Assembly: GCA_964017065.1 (NCBI GenBank) | Contig: OZ024784.1 | Coordinates: forward strand, 9,281,152-9,345,151 | DNA: 64,000 bases | Direction of reading: 5' to 3' | From: Haliclona indistincta | Taxonomy: Eukaryota > Porifera > Demospongiae > Haplosclerida > Chalinidae | Shown: positions 1-10,754 of the stretch, in pieces | How the letters are laid out: every line of letters starts with the position of its first letter | Numbering within the stretch: the stretch's first letter is position 1 | Made by a program: the position numbers and the translations under genes | Notes under the pieces: generated by a model | Seen by the model: the letters and a program-made list of their open reading frames with translations, nothing else | Told to the model about the DNA's origin: nothing | Databases searched by the model: none

Positions 1-1496
1 ATGCATCCTCATGCTGCATAGCAGGTATAAACGTTTACAGCAATGAGCCTTGATATGTATGTTCATTAGCAGTACTAACTAACAGGAGCCATTATAGTAG
101 GCCACTTCAATAAACACAACTTGTTGAGTGATGCAAAATGTGTCATACCCTCCACTTCCTATGACTGTCTGGACAAGCTCTTGGAATGAATAATGAGTCA
201 AATAAATGTGAAAATGGTCCGTGACCTGAAATAAATCAAGTGATTAAAAACGAATATTGTGTTTTAGATCACTCACCTAGTCTCGCCTCCAGTCCACACC
301 CTTCCGTTAGTGGCCTGGTAATCACTGTCTGCGCATGCATTGATTTTCCCAGGAAAACCTGGGGAAAATGTCGGGAATTCGGATATCATCGATTACTAAG
401 CGCTATAGTACGCCGTCTCAGCTTGTTGGAAAGGCAGGTATTACATTTAAAGAAGAGCAGACATGCGCAATATGCAACGTATACGATGGTAACGACATTT
501 TCCCCAGGTTTTCCTGGGAAAATCAACGCATGCGCACACAGGCCACTAAGTGAAGGGTGTGGACTGGAGGCGAGGCTAATCACTCACCCAGATCATGGCA
601 GAGCCCACCCATCATCACACACAGCACATCCACCTCAGTGATGCCTAGTTCTGGTTGCTTCCTCTGAAGGCCCTCCACAAACTCACCAGCTAGGTGGCAT
701 ACGCTGAATAAAGCAGTATAACAATCTGAGCAGTAACTGGATTTGAAACTTTACCCAAGACTGTGTTCAAATCGATTGTGAGAAGCTCCTGGGAATACAT
801 AATAAGCTCCACCTGAAAATCATTATCCAGATTTGGTCATTATAAAAGTTGGTACGGTACCAAGCTGTTTAATATTGCGTAATCGTTGAAACTGAGGTGT
901 GTCAATTACTTGCACTAGTAGTGGATGGAGCTCAAAATGACCATGAATTGGATCGTTGAATACCTACAATCAACAAAACAATGACAAACTAACATGAGGC
1001 AGGAAACTCACCTTTCTATCATCCTGCTGCTGTAGCGCTCTAAACAAAGCAAGAATGTCCTTCTGTACCCCGATAGCCCTATGATAAGGAGAGAACAACA
1101 ACATAGAAAAAATATTCAGTCTTCAACTCAACTTACTTGATGCCCATATTTCCAAGCATCTCTTCTGTTAGTAGTGGTATGTGAGACCCTTTTAGCTGAT
1201 GAGCTGATAGTAGACAGAAGGATAGGGACATGTCTTTAAACAGAGTTGAGTTTTGTACCTTTAAAGGATGCACACACATTCTTGTCAAACCCATTACTGC
1301 TCAGATAAGACGCGACCTGGCCATCTGTCCAATGAATATATTCGAAAGTTTTAGGCACCTTTCTTCCAATGAGAGCTGTGCACAATCTTTTGCTCTCACT
1401 GTCTGTGCAGTCACTGCTGCTGGCGTCTGACACGTGAACAAACGGCGAATCCACGGTTCCTAGTTTACGCTTTCTCATCAATTGCAACCTCGCCAT
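1..1496 (-). CDS. SAMHD1: SAM and HD domain dNTP triphosphohydrolase, 5' part (partial)
   Basis: Homologue of SAMHD1, the dGTP-activated enzyme that splits dNTPs into nucleoside and triphosphate and limits the dNTP pool. The start ATG at 1496 opens a basic N-terminus ([13 protein letters not shown]), then a SAM domain ([15 protein letters not shown] ... [12 protein letters not shown]) and the beginning of the HD domain: [49 protein letters not shown], then the metal-binding [14 protein letters not shown]. Seven exons can be joined in frame over short introns (about 55 bp between the first two). The last is only bases 1-13, and the rest of the gene lies outside the window. The intron after CHDLG carries a MITE (278-578). 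Domain order and motif spacing match animal SAMHD1 closely. The gene is divergent from the riboflavin transporter gene. Confidence 0.93.
278..578. mobile_element. MITE with ~85-95 bp terminal inverted repeats and 10-bp target duplication
   Basis: A 301-bp element lies in a SAMHD1 intron. The arms at 278-373 and 493-578 are inverted copies (TAGTCTCGCCTCCAG at the left, TAGCCTCGCCTCCAG on the other strand at the right) and both contain the TTTTCCCAGGAAAACCTGG palindrome-like block. The 10-bp direct repeat atcactcacc flanks it at 268-277 and 579-588. Long TIRs with a 9-11 bp duplication are typical of Mutator-like MITEs; that family assignment is inference. The left arm has about 10 extra bases (near 326-336) absent from the right arm. 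Confidence 0.9.
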
Positions 1497-1671
1497 CGTG
1501 ATTCCCGCCAGCGTGCTGTGACGACTGACGTGCCTCTTGAACGAGGCGCTAGGCGTGGCTGTAACTTGTAAGATCCGCCCGGCGCCCTGGCCCCATGTGT
1601 CAATAAAGCTGGATTCCGATCGCTTCCAATCGCTTCCAATCACCCCAACACGAGCGCCAACATCAATGTAA
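1497..1671. promoter_or_regulatory. Bidirectional promoter, SAMHD1 / SLC52A
   Basis: The 175-bp spacer between two divergent start codons must hold both promoters. It contains GGCGTGGC at 1552-1559 (GC/KLF-box-like, shared with several other spacers here) and a tandem CGCTTCCAATCGCTTCCAATC near 1620-1640. No TATA box is evident. Confidence 0.6.
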
Positions 1672-3181
1672 ATGGCGTTGAATTTACAGCGGATTCGTGG
1701 CAAGCTATCTGATGTCTCTTTAATCACTTATGGACTCTTCTGCATATTTGGTTTGGGCTCCTGGGTAGCCATCAATGGGATCTGGGCGCAATTGCCAGTG
1801 CTGACTTATGCATTGCCAGAATGCTATGGTCTTGCTGCTATCCTCTCGGTGATCATCCAACTAGCTAACGTGGGACCACTTGTGCTAACTATCATCAAGC
1901 TTGTTTGGAAGAAGCTTACTTGGAAGCAACTTAACTTGGAGATTACATCAGTGACCATACTAGTTGTGATAGGCCTGTGTTCTAGTGTGCTACTCTCTCT
2001 CTTCTGGTTCAGAGTGGATACAATAGCTGGTCAACCCCACAGTTTAGCTCTTGTTATTCTTGTCTTTTTTCTTGCCTTAGTAGACTGCTCTTCTTCAGTT
2101 GTTTTTGTTCCTTTCATGAAGCATTATCCAGCGGTATACATCAGTGCGCTGTATATAGGAGAAGGGCTCAGTGGTGTACTTCCTAGTGTGTTGGCACTTG
2201 TGCAAGGCTCTGTAAATGACTCTATACACAGTTGCCCATCTCAGTTTGACAAAGAACCAGAACTAGGCATTCGATTTACAACTGGAGTGTATTTTATCTT
2301 GCTAGCAGTAATGATAACAGCTTGTGGGGTGGGATTCCTATCCATACTCCTACTCCCACAACCAAGAAAGGAGATGAAGAAAGCAGAGAGACTTGTAATA
2401 GAGGACGATGCTGTGAGCACAGACAGTGCTTCACTTCATTCTACTAATGGTGTGAGAGACTCAAGAATAGTTGAAGACAATCAATCTTACTCAGACAAAG
2501 AGCCTCTAATGAATTCTACTGAAGAGGATAGCACACACAAAGTGAAACCTATTAGACGATTTCACACTACTCCTAATCCTCCACCTGTCGTTCCTCCTCT
2601 TTCTCTTTGGCGTCAAGTGTTGCGTGTGCTATGGTCTAACTTCTCACTTCTTGTCTGTGTCTTCATTGTTAACTTCCTCAACAATGGAGCTCTTAGTTCA
2701 GTGTCGTCCTTTGCATTCAGTGCCTATGGCAACCGTGTGTTCCATCTAGCAGTCAATTTTGGGCTGCTTGCCAACCCAGCAGCTACTCTGTTGTATGCAG
2801 TAATACCAGTGCGATCTCCACTAGTATCAGTGTTCTTGACTGCTATTGCCGTAGTGTTTGGTGTCTATATTGTCACTATTGCTGCTATGGTTCATAATCC
2901 ACCTATTCTCGGTATGGTAGGTGGAGTTGTCATAGTAAGTCACTCTAATCACTACTCATCTTGTAACATGTTCTTATCAATTTCAGATAGTGGTTAATAT
3001 CATAGTGAGCGCTAGCTCATCCTATGCTAAAGTTGGTATAGCATTTCAGCTGTATGGAGACAAGACCAGTAGAGATCTGGCACTGTTAATGAATGGAGTG
3101 TTCACACAACTTGGATCTCTTCTTGGTGCTATACTGTTCTTTAGTTTGGTGTATTTCACCAGCATATTCCAGCAATCATGA
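1672..3181 (+). CDS. Riboflavin transporter (SLC52A family)
   Basis: Plasma-membrane riboflavin transporter of the SLC52A (RFT/RFVT) family. Two exons, 1672-2934 and 2987-3181, join in phase 0 (ATA|gtaagt ... tttcag|ATA) to give 485 residues, close to the roughly 450-470 of vertebrate members. The N-terminus has the family hallmark FGLGSWVAINGIWAQLP followed by about six hydrophobic segments. A hydrophilic loop (residues about 235-310, rich in Ser, Glu and Asp) separates these from the C-terminal group (NFLNNGALSSVSSFAFSAYG, GIAFQLYGDKTSRDLALLMN). Paralogue identity (A1/A2/A3) cannot be assigned in a non-vertebrate. It converges on the next gene with about 210 bp between stop codons. Confidence 0.93.
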
Positions 3182-3394
3182 TAGCTAGATAAAGACCGAT
3201 TCATTTTGCTAACCATGTTCTGTATTATCAATGCAATTTTTAATCTAATGCTGTATCTAGCTGTTGACTTTCTCAATTACAACTGTATTATTAAATCAAA
3301 AAATGTGCTGCAAAAATAATAAAGTTCTATTATGACCAACTACTAAACTTGAAACGAATTGAAGCTGTAGAAACAAATATCATGTATTGAGTCA

Positions 3395-4837
3395 TCACAC
3401 GATTGCATCAAGAGATGGGAGTACCCCATGAGCTGATGCATCTGATGAGGGCCGTTGTTCTCTTGGTAATTCAGTGATCAACTGATTTGGAGGCTGTGCT
3501 ACTATTACATCAAGTTGTTCAATCCAATCAACAAATCCACCTCTAGAAACTGATTCTCCTTCTCTTGTCACTGTTGTACCAGTTTGTTGTCCTCTGTTAG
3601 CTGTTCTATTATTACTATTGGTAGTAGTTTCTTGAGAAGGATGGCTCGATTCTCGCGATCTTCCTCTGTTATTTCTCTCAACAATCATTCCAGGGTTTCT
3701 CTGAGGTAAGGGAGGAGGTTGTGATTCATTGTCCTCTCCTTCCACTCTCTCCTCTTGTATTCTTCTTTCGATGTCCTGACTCTCATTGTAGGTTGGGGGT
3801 CGCTCTCGTAATGACGCCAGAAACTCACTGGTGGTCATTGGTGTGAACTCGTTTTCTTGTATAAAGTCTAAATAGTCCAGAGGACTGTCACGAGGCAGAA
3901 GAGTGCGCCGGTGTATTGCTTTGCGAGATCTGATGAAACAAGTAACGATGGCCACTATTGTCAATACGGCCAGCAACACTGCTGATAGCACAGTATATAT
4001 GAGAGGGTTTAGACCTGGAGAAAACCAACAAGATTATTGTGAGAGGTAGAGTACGTGAAGCCTAATTGGCATTCAAGCTATTGAAATACACTGCTTTGCA
4101 TCACCAGAATAAATCTAGTCTAGCAATAATTTATGAACCAGACTTACCATTGAAATGTGTCTGCGGTGTTCCAGTGACTTGAGTAGGTGGAGTTCCATTA
4201 TTAGTAGGTGGGTTTCCATTATTAGTAGGTGGGGTTCCATCAGTAGGTGGGGTTCCAGTTGACTGAGTTGGTGGTAATGAGGTTCCTAAAAAATAAACTC
4301 TAATTGATCATCATCCTGCTTTTACTCATTACCATTACCTTGATGTATAAAATGCACAGACACACTAATACTGGATGCATCGCATCCTTTGTACAGGCAT
4401 TTGTATGTACCATCAGCTGATACTTGAATACGCTTTTCACTATACTCTGAATCTACACTTTCTTCTTGTGCAATCAATTCTAGTTCCGTAAGAACATTAA
4501 TCCATACAGCATCAAGACTACAAGGAGAAAAATGTGCGTTCCTGTACTTGCACACCAGTTCAGCAGGACTACTAGTTGGGTTGTACTGATCATTTGAAGT
4601 AAAGTGGTGATTCGGATTGTCCGGTGAATACACAGTAATCAGATCAACTCCATAAGCTGCATATGTGATAGTGTTAAATATACATGTGGTTGAACAATAA
4701 CGGACCCAAGTTTACCTCGAGAAAGAAACAGACAGAAAAGTACGAGAAGACACGCTGCAAAGCAAAATAAAGGTTTTTATACAAGTGCACACACCCTCTA
4801 TTCGCTTACCAAGCCTCCCTGCCCTTTCCTTCGCCAT
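3395..4837 (-). CDS. Orphan type I membrane protein with Ig-like ectodomain and PPxY tail
   Basis: Not recognised as a named gene. Exon 1 (4810-4837, MAKERAGRL) joins a second exon encoding a hydrophobic run (ACLLVLFCLFL), together making a signal peptide. The next exon encodes an ectodomain of about 110 residues with paired cysteines and a DGTYKCLYKG segment resembling the last strands of an Ig fold. Then comes a short stalk of imperfect PPTNNGT/PPTDGT repeats (4140-4290), a transmembrane helix (VLSAVLLAVLTIVAIVTCF) and a cytoplasmic tail of about 175 residues. The tail carries PPTY (a PPxY WW-domain ligand) and a PPPLPQR proline motif. This suggests a cell-surface receptor or adhesion molecule turned over by Nedd4-type ligases; function is unknown. 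Splices were read by eye. Confidence 0.7.
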
Positions 4838-5055
4838 TGTTTCTTAGTTCGGCACGATCAGCACCGGGAGTACCGCTGTGAGAGCATTTCCCCTGAGTGC
4901 CAGTTGTGGTTATAAATCACATGATCATGTTACAATAAACGCACATTTTTCGCATACTTGTATCAGGTGCTATGGTAACAGCCACGCCTTTGTAACACGT
5001 GGCAACGAGCCCGCCCAAGCACGCTTTTTGCAGCATTGCATGCAGTGGAGTAGCA
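4838..5055. promoter_or_regulatory. Bidirectional promoter between two orphan membrane/secreted genes
   Basis: A 218-bp spacer between divergent start codons. It holds GCCACGCC at 4981-4988 and the E-box CACGTG at 4996-5001, the two motifs that recur in divergent spacers of this window. Confidence 0.55.
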
Positions 5056-6209
5056 ATGGCTAACATCAGTGACAAGCACCTGACCCTCCTGATCTGCTTG
5101 ATTACCATTCGAACCATCGTTCTAGTTTTCGTTCATGGTGTACCAGCAATCGATTATCTCAAGAAAAATAGTCTCAAAACAAGGGCCTGGGAACGACCCA
5201 GCGTCGAGACTCGAGTATTCAATGCTTTCCCGATTGTCAATGTCAGTGCATTTGTAGCGTTTGAAGAAGAAAGAGTAAATAGACTGCAATATGGCGATCT
5301 TGCTATTCTGAATACTACTCTTGGACCAAACTCGGATTTCATCATCCAGTTTAGACGAGCTCCAAGAGACAGTGAGTTGATCCATGTAGTAATTTTAATG
5401 TTACACTATTATTGTTATTACAGCATGACAACATAATTTTATAATTGGCATAATTATTTTTTACTTGCAGTTATGCTCAGCTTGTTTACTGACTTTGGAT
5501 TCATGGAGGGTGAGCTGACTAGCAGTATGGATGTTTTGGTAGTAATTGGAAGAGACTCGGACCGTCCTGATAGACCAAAACACCGTCTCATCACCTCTGA
5601 CCGTAGACATATTGATGCAGGCTCAACCAAACTGTATCTTTACAATGCTGTTTGGAACAGAGATGAATTAGAAGATAGCCCTGGTAAGAGTGGTTTGAAT
5701 TTTTTGAAAAACTGACTCATGCTATTGCACAGGTCTCAGTTTTTATGGGCTATATTTACGAGTGAATTTTGATGGCTCTGAAAGTGAAAGTATCACACAA
5801 TTGGCAGTAAATGTTCCGAGGAATGAAGGCAGAGAAATTAACTTAGAGCCAAACATACCAATGGAAATTAAGGTAGCAGCAAAAATCTGTGTTTGCTGAG
5901 CTCAAGTCTATTTTATTTTGTCTGCTATAGGCATTCTACCAAATTGTTCGATCAGTATCAGAATTCCAACTAGCCTCTGCAGTGGCCTCATTGAAGAGCT
6001 ACCAAGCTGCTCCAGGAAACAGAAAGTACATAGTAGCTTATGGAGACTACACAGCTAGTGATGTTGCTGTCAAGAGTGGAATGATTGCCCAACCTCAAAT
6101 GAAAGTTCTGGAAAAAGAGAACGTTTCATCAGCTCCTGAGACGGGAAGTAGCAGTTTATTAATTCAAGTCATAACGACCACAAGCATGCTCATGATAATG
6201 TACATTTAG
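5056..6209 (+). CDS. Orphan secreted protein, probably GPI-anchored
   Basis: Not recognised. Four exons (about 5056-5371, 5471-5681, 5733-5871 and 5931-6209) join in frame through standard GT-AG introns. ATG 5056 gives a signal-peptide-like start (MANISDKHLTLLICLITIR, then IVLVFVHG). The in-frame GTG at 4999 is not a likely eukaryotic start. The body has no cysteine-rich or repeat pattern; blocks such as FPIVNVSAFVAFEEERV and YGLYLRVNFDGSESESI look like beta-strands of an extracellular domain. The C-terminus (APETGSSSLLIQV then TTTSMLMIMYI) has small residues, a short spacer and a hydrophobic end, as in GPI-attachment signals. A short type I membrane protein is the alternative. Confidence 0.65.
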
Positions 6210-6482
6210 CAGTCACAGCAACATTCACCATAGACTTCTACACTGTCTTATTACAATGATGAGTTACATTACTTTTTTTGCGCAACGTAACACGTAATAG
6301 TTCTATTTTCCCCTACATACCTAAGGAGGCTAGCTAAAAACCCCCACAGCTCTTTTTGTTTCAAATCATGAAACAGAATGTTCGGTATAATACAATGAGA
6401 GCAGATGGTGGTACATGTACAGGAGAAAAACCAACAGTACTAGCTGCAATTATTCGAAAAAAAATTAATGAGAAACTTAAAA

Positions 6483-7510
6483 CTATTCTTCATGGTGTGC
6501 TTGGCTAGTATTGGGTACGTTGTCTCTTTTGAGTATCTGTAAGATCTCATCTTGTCTGTTCTCTATCACAGCCAGCCTATCTTGCATTCTCTTCAAGCGA
6601 GACTCAATGTCTAGTACTACAACATCAGTTGATCTCCAGAGGGACCAACTAATACACGGCCAGAATAAACTAACAACAAAAAGAGATACCATAATTCCAA
6701 GGAAAAGGTTCGTGTGGTCTACAAGCATCCACCAGCAAAATCTGTAGATTACTTCACAGAGATTGATAAAGTTAAGTAGAATAAATTTAGGACCAAATAT
6801 AGTGTGAATGAGAAGGACAATAACATCGAATCGAAGTAGACCAAGTGCTGAGAACCGATTTAGAAAGACATAGTTGATCAGCACACATAGAAGAAGCACT
6901 GTTATCGACATAGTAGTTCGACTTAGCCCAGAAATTGCTTTTCCCAACAAGTGATCTGAGAGGAAACACACACATAACACACACCCCAAGCACATCAATC
7001 CTTACCGTTAGTAGTCAGAGCACTAATCACATATTCTCCAACAGCAGATATCATGTTGTATGTTTCCTCATTAAAGACCACTCTGACTATTTCTGCAAAC
7101 TGTTGTAGAGTTTCTGCAGTCGCATTGTAAACATGATTGAATGCTGCCTTGGGTACACGCAACAGGAAATCTTTAGCAGATGAAAAAACACTGAGAACAC
7201 CTTCACTTCTCTTTAGAACAGCTTGCTGGTGGTCATTCGATTCAAGGCCCTCCTCCATCTTATCATTGTTGTGCTGTGCATTAATTGATGATGCATCCTC
7301 ATGTTGTAGAGGATCACAAGACTGTTCTAGCCCACCAGTACCTAAAGAACAGTAGTTTTCGCCATCAGAGACAGGTCCAAGTGTTGAATCATTTTCTTTC
7401 AGCACCTGGTCCTCAGCAGCAGGCTGTGTTTCAGTCTCAGATATTGTTCCCTGAACACACAAGCAACACCACAATAATGCAATACACAAGACTTCATTAG
7501 GGAGCAACAT
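6483..7510 (-). CDS. BRI3BP/TMEM109-like multi-pass membrane protein
   Basis: Two main exons: about 7010-7510 and 6483-6960. The start chosen is ATG 7510 (MLLPNEVLCIALLWCCLCVQG), a clear signal peptide; the upstream in-frame TTG is not needed. An acidic, poorly conserved lumenal stretch follows, then an amphipathic helical region (SVFSSAKDFLLRVPKAAFN ... FAEIVRVVFNEETYNM), then four hydrophobic segments (MSITVLLLCVLINYVFL, DVIVLLIHTIFGPKFILL, LCEVIYRFCWWMLV, LGIMVSLFVVSLFWPC). It ends in a coiled coil (LDIESRLKRMQDRLAVIEN). This order matches BRI3BP and TMEM109 of the ER/mitochondrial membrane, but sequence identity is weak, so orthology is tentative. Divergent from DCAF11. Confidence 0.6.
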
Positions 7511-7640
7511 AGACGTGGCTTGCAATCACTGGTTCGACTCGTGAATGCTTGGTTGAACATACATACAAGCACATCGCACAGCTAGCTAGCTCCCGCCCAG
7601 CAGACCGCCCTTTGCGTTTAACCACGCCCACAAGATTTAG
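7511..7640. promoter_or_regulatory. Bidirectional promoter, BRI3BP-like / DCAF11
   Basis: A 130-bp spacer between divergent starts. It contains CCACGCCC at 7622-7629 and TCCCGCCC near 7591 (GC-box-like), with no TATA box seen. Confidence 0.5.
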
Positions 7641-10540
7641 ATGGACATGGGAGCAGGCAACTCTAGAAGAAGCGAGGAGAGGGAGGAGACGAGGCGAGAT
7701 ACGGAGAGAGACGATTCTGCAGCTGGTGCTAACGCTAGCGGATCTTCTGAAGAAGAGGCCATTGCTGCTAGTCACGTGATCTATCAGTTGCTAATGGGTA
7801 ATCGTCATCATGAAGAAGATCTAGAAGAGGAGGTGGAAGAAGAAGATGAAGAGGACGACGAGGAAGAAACAGCGAGTCAGTTAATGATTCTCCGGCTATT
7901 AACGAGACTAACAGGTGGCAGAGATCACCTGAGGAGACGAAGAAAGTGAGTGCGCCAACATGGGAGATCTTTATTGTATGGTTCTATCCAATAGTATACC
8001 ACAAGAGTCTCACTGTAGTGCTCAAGCAGGTATGAATCCTGCAGTGTGCATGATAATAGTGCTGTTATTGTAATAATTACAGCACCGCCACTGGAAACTA
8101 CACCAATGGATGTATGTTGAACAACACATCATTAATTTCTCTTATTCAACTTCATTCCTGTTGCTCAGGCAAGCTGTGACCTGTACAAGGAGCTCAGTGG
8201 TGTGGATACTCCTACAATATCATGCAACAGGAGAAGAAGTCAAAATATTGTTCACAAGATAGATTATGTACAGTTCTGTCTATCTTCTCTTAACACACTT
8301 GGTTTCTCTCTTTCAATAACTTAGTTTTTCTCTCTCTATTATTAAATTATCATTATACTGGTCTTCTCTTTAGATGCAGTACAAAAATGACACACTCTCT
8401 GCAGCGGAAAGAGCCAACACTGCTCTCCAGTATGCAAAATACTTGTCTTTATCACTAAATTCTTCTTTAGTTATCTACCACGATATTGTTGTCTAGCCGA
8501 TGTATTTGATGCCCGTGCGTTCTGTGGTACATACTCACACGATGGGTCAGTGTTCATCTGTGCCAGTCAAGGTACATCATGTGCAACATCACAACATCAC
8601 CTCTTCTCTCGTGCAGATAATAATATCTACCTGTATAACACTGAAGGCTGTCAGTTCACTAACTTCAAGACCATCTCTGCTCGTGATGTTGGCTGGAGTG
8701 TGCTGGATGTTGCCTTCAGGTCTGTCATTATTATACTACTGACTATTATTCTGTGCTCTCCTGCAGTCCTGATCAACACTGGTTTGTGTATTCTACTTGG
8801 TCTCCATGTGGTAAGTATACAGTATTATTATGTGTAATAACTGTGCTATTCATTACTGCAGTGCATGTATGTAATGTGTATGGGGACGAAGAGAGACATT
8901 ACTCACTTGACCTTCGACCCCAACAAGAGTATCACTTCTGTGCTTTCTCTGCTACTTTCTCATCTGATGGCAATGAGATACTAGTCTCGTAAGTCACATT
9001 CCTCTTGCTCTTAATCTCTACTTTTTCTTGTTGCCTGTCCTCTGTGATTATCTAATCACAGTGCCAGTGATGGTGACATCTACGTATATGACCAGGGGAA
9101 ACAAGACAGAACTTTGATAGTAAATATGTTTCTTCTTCGCATGATGTGTTATCACTATCTCCTCCAGATCAATGCCCATCAAGATGATGTCAGTTCAGTC
9201 AAGTTTGCTGATGAGTCTGGTAATGTCATATTCTCTGGTGGTGATGATGGTGTAGTAAAGGTGTGGGATCGCCGTAGTCTCAGGGAATCCAACCCTCAAC
9301 CTGTAGGGATTTTTGCTGGTCACAAAGATGGAATAACGTTTATAGACTCCAAAGTAGATCTTATTCTTCCTCGTCTCAATAATTTTTATTATCATACTTA
9401 TTATTAGGGTGATGGTAGGTATCTCATCACTAATTCAAAAGACCAAACAATTAAACTGTGGGACGTAAGAAAATTCTCTTCACAAAGAGCAGTACAGGTA
9501 AATAGTCCACTCCTTCAATCACTGTCTCCTTAATCCATTGTTTAGTGTACAATGGACAGAGTAGCTCATCAACTTTGGGACTACAGATATCAAAATGTCC
9601 CAGCAAAATGTCAGCATTTTCCTTCTCCCTTGGTCTTGTTCTACTAATACATTTAGGTCGTAATGAAATCCTTCAAAAGCTTCCTGGTGACACTTCTGTT
9701 ATGACTTACATGGGACACAACGTCAGAAACACTCTGATACGATGTCGTTTCTCACCGTTGGAGACAACTGGACAAGTTAAGCTATTCTCTCCTACTCACA
9801 CACTTACTAGCTTTTATCTACACAGCGATATATCTACACAGGCTGTGCCATGGGTCGTGTCATTGGTAGGATATTCTCTTCTTGTTTTGCTATGAAATCG
9901 TGTTTTCATCTGCAGTATATGATGTACTCAGTGGTAAACTAGTCACATCTCTCAAGTCACCTTCTTGTATATCCTCTAATCTACCCATGTGCAGTATGCG
10001 CTAGGGTTATGCATTTGTATGCGTATGTATGTATATAATGTGTGTGTCGTCAAAAAACACGCCTGTTTGCGTCTTACCGCTCGAAAATCTTCACGAAAAC
10101 ACTCTCTGCAGCTTCTTCACTGAATTTATAGTCCTATGAAGACGTTTTCTGTGCTGGCAATATGTATGGTAGCTATGCTATCATCAATATTTATCTAGAG
10201 CCGTCTATCTATGGACAAGCTGTAATGTGTTGCAGTAATGCTGGAGTAGTCGTGTACTAACTATGTAGATCTTAGCACTGCGCATGGGTATGTGTTCATC
10301 TCTTCCTTGACTAATAATCACGGTATGTGTGTTAGAGATGTGTCATGGCATCCTCATCAAGTGGGAACACTGGCCGCAACTGCTGTAAGTCAGCCTCATG
10401 CTCTGGGCATTAGCCTATAGTAGAAGATAATAATGATGTCATTTCTGTAGTGGGATGGCTCAATTCAGCTCTGGACACATGACAGGAGAAAGGACTATGT
10501 AGAGGATACACGGCCATTTCCTGAAATGGACTTTTGGTGA
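7641..10540 (+). CDS. DCAF11: DDB1- and CUL4-associated factor 11 (WDR23)
   Basis: WD40 substrate receptor of the CUL4-DDB1 E3 ligase, known in animals for turnover of Nrf/SKN-1 and histone-mRNA factors. The N-terminus (MDMGAGNSRR, or the internal MGAGNSRR) is acidic, then blocks diagnostic of the family follow: SARDVGWSVLDVAF, HVCNVYGDEERHYSLDLRPQ, INAHQDDVSSVKFADES, GGDDGVVKVWDRRSL, GHKDGITFIDSKGDGRYLI, NSKDQTIKLWDVRKFS, LPGDTSVMTYMGH, NTLIRCRFSPLETTGQ, and near the C-terminus CVRDVSWHPH and WDGSIQLW. At least twelve exons join in frame over short introns. The intron just before VRDVSWHP is of AT-AC type (9969-10321). The protein ends FPEMDFW, shorter than the human tail. Confidence 0.93.
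9969..10321 (+). other. U12-type AT-AC intron of DCAF11
   Basis: The exon ends ...TCTTGT at 9968. The intron begins ATATCCTCT (U12 consensus ATATCCTT, one mismatch) and ends at AC 10321. A perfect U12 branch motif TTCCTTGAC lies at 10303-10311, with its A 11 nt before the 3' end. Joining 9968 to 10322 gives SCGMCVRDVSWHP in frame, restoring the conserved CVRDVSWHP of DCAF11. The obvious GT-AG alternatives give a stop codon or delete the conserved VR. Without the MITE at 9982-10290 the intron would be only about 46 nt. Confidence 0.85.
9982..10290 (+). mobile_element. TA-flanked MITE, family A copy 1
   Basis: Ends TACCCATGTGCAGTATGCGC and ACTGCGCATGGGTA form short inverted repeats bounded by TA. 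The interior (GTCAAAAAACACGCCTG, TATAGTCCTATGAAGACG) recurs at about 50790-51310 (same orientation, degraded) and at 53604-54000 (opposite orientation, complete). The TA target is consistent with a Tc1/mariner-type non-autonomous element. It sits inside the U12-type intron of DCAF11 and leaves donor and branch site untouched. Confidence 0.85.
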
Positions 10541-10754
10541 AGAAAGGATTATCCATAGCAACACTGTTATCATGTCATTGTCAGATTGGAAATTTATATC
10601 ATTAAGTATGAATGATTTTGCATCAGTTTAACCAACAGCTTTCTCTTTTCAGATGTACATGTACTTTCATGCTAAAAATAATTTTGATCTCCTTCATAAA
10701 ACAGAAGATATAGAATTAAAAATAAATTTGAAATTCAACTATAGAACAGTATTA

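Noticed and set aside
240..641. 133-codon ORF on the plus strand
   Set aside because: It runs through the MITE at 278-578 and antisense to a SAMHD1 exon; no homology.
1236..1727. Longer SAMHD1 N-terminus from an upstream ATG
   Set aside because: The extension overlaps the SLC52A start region and has no homology; ATG 1496 directly precedes the SAM-domain exon.
4999..5055. N-terminal extension of the orphan secreted protein
   Set aside because: Begins with GTG in the promoter region; ATG 5056 gives a proper signal peptide.
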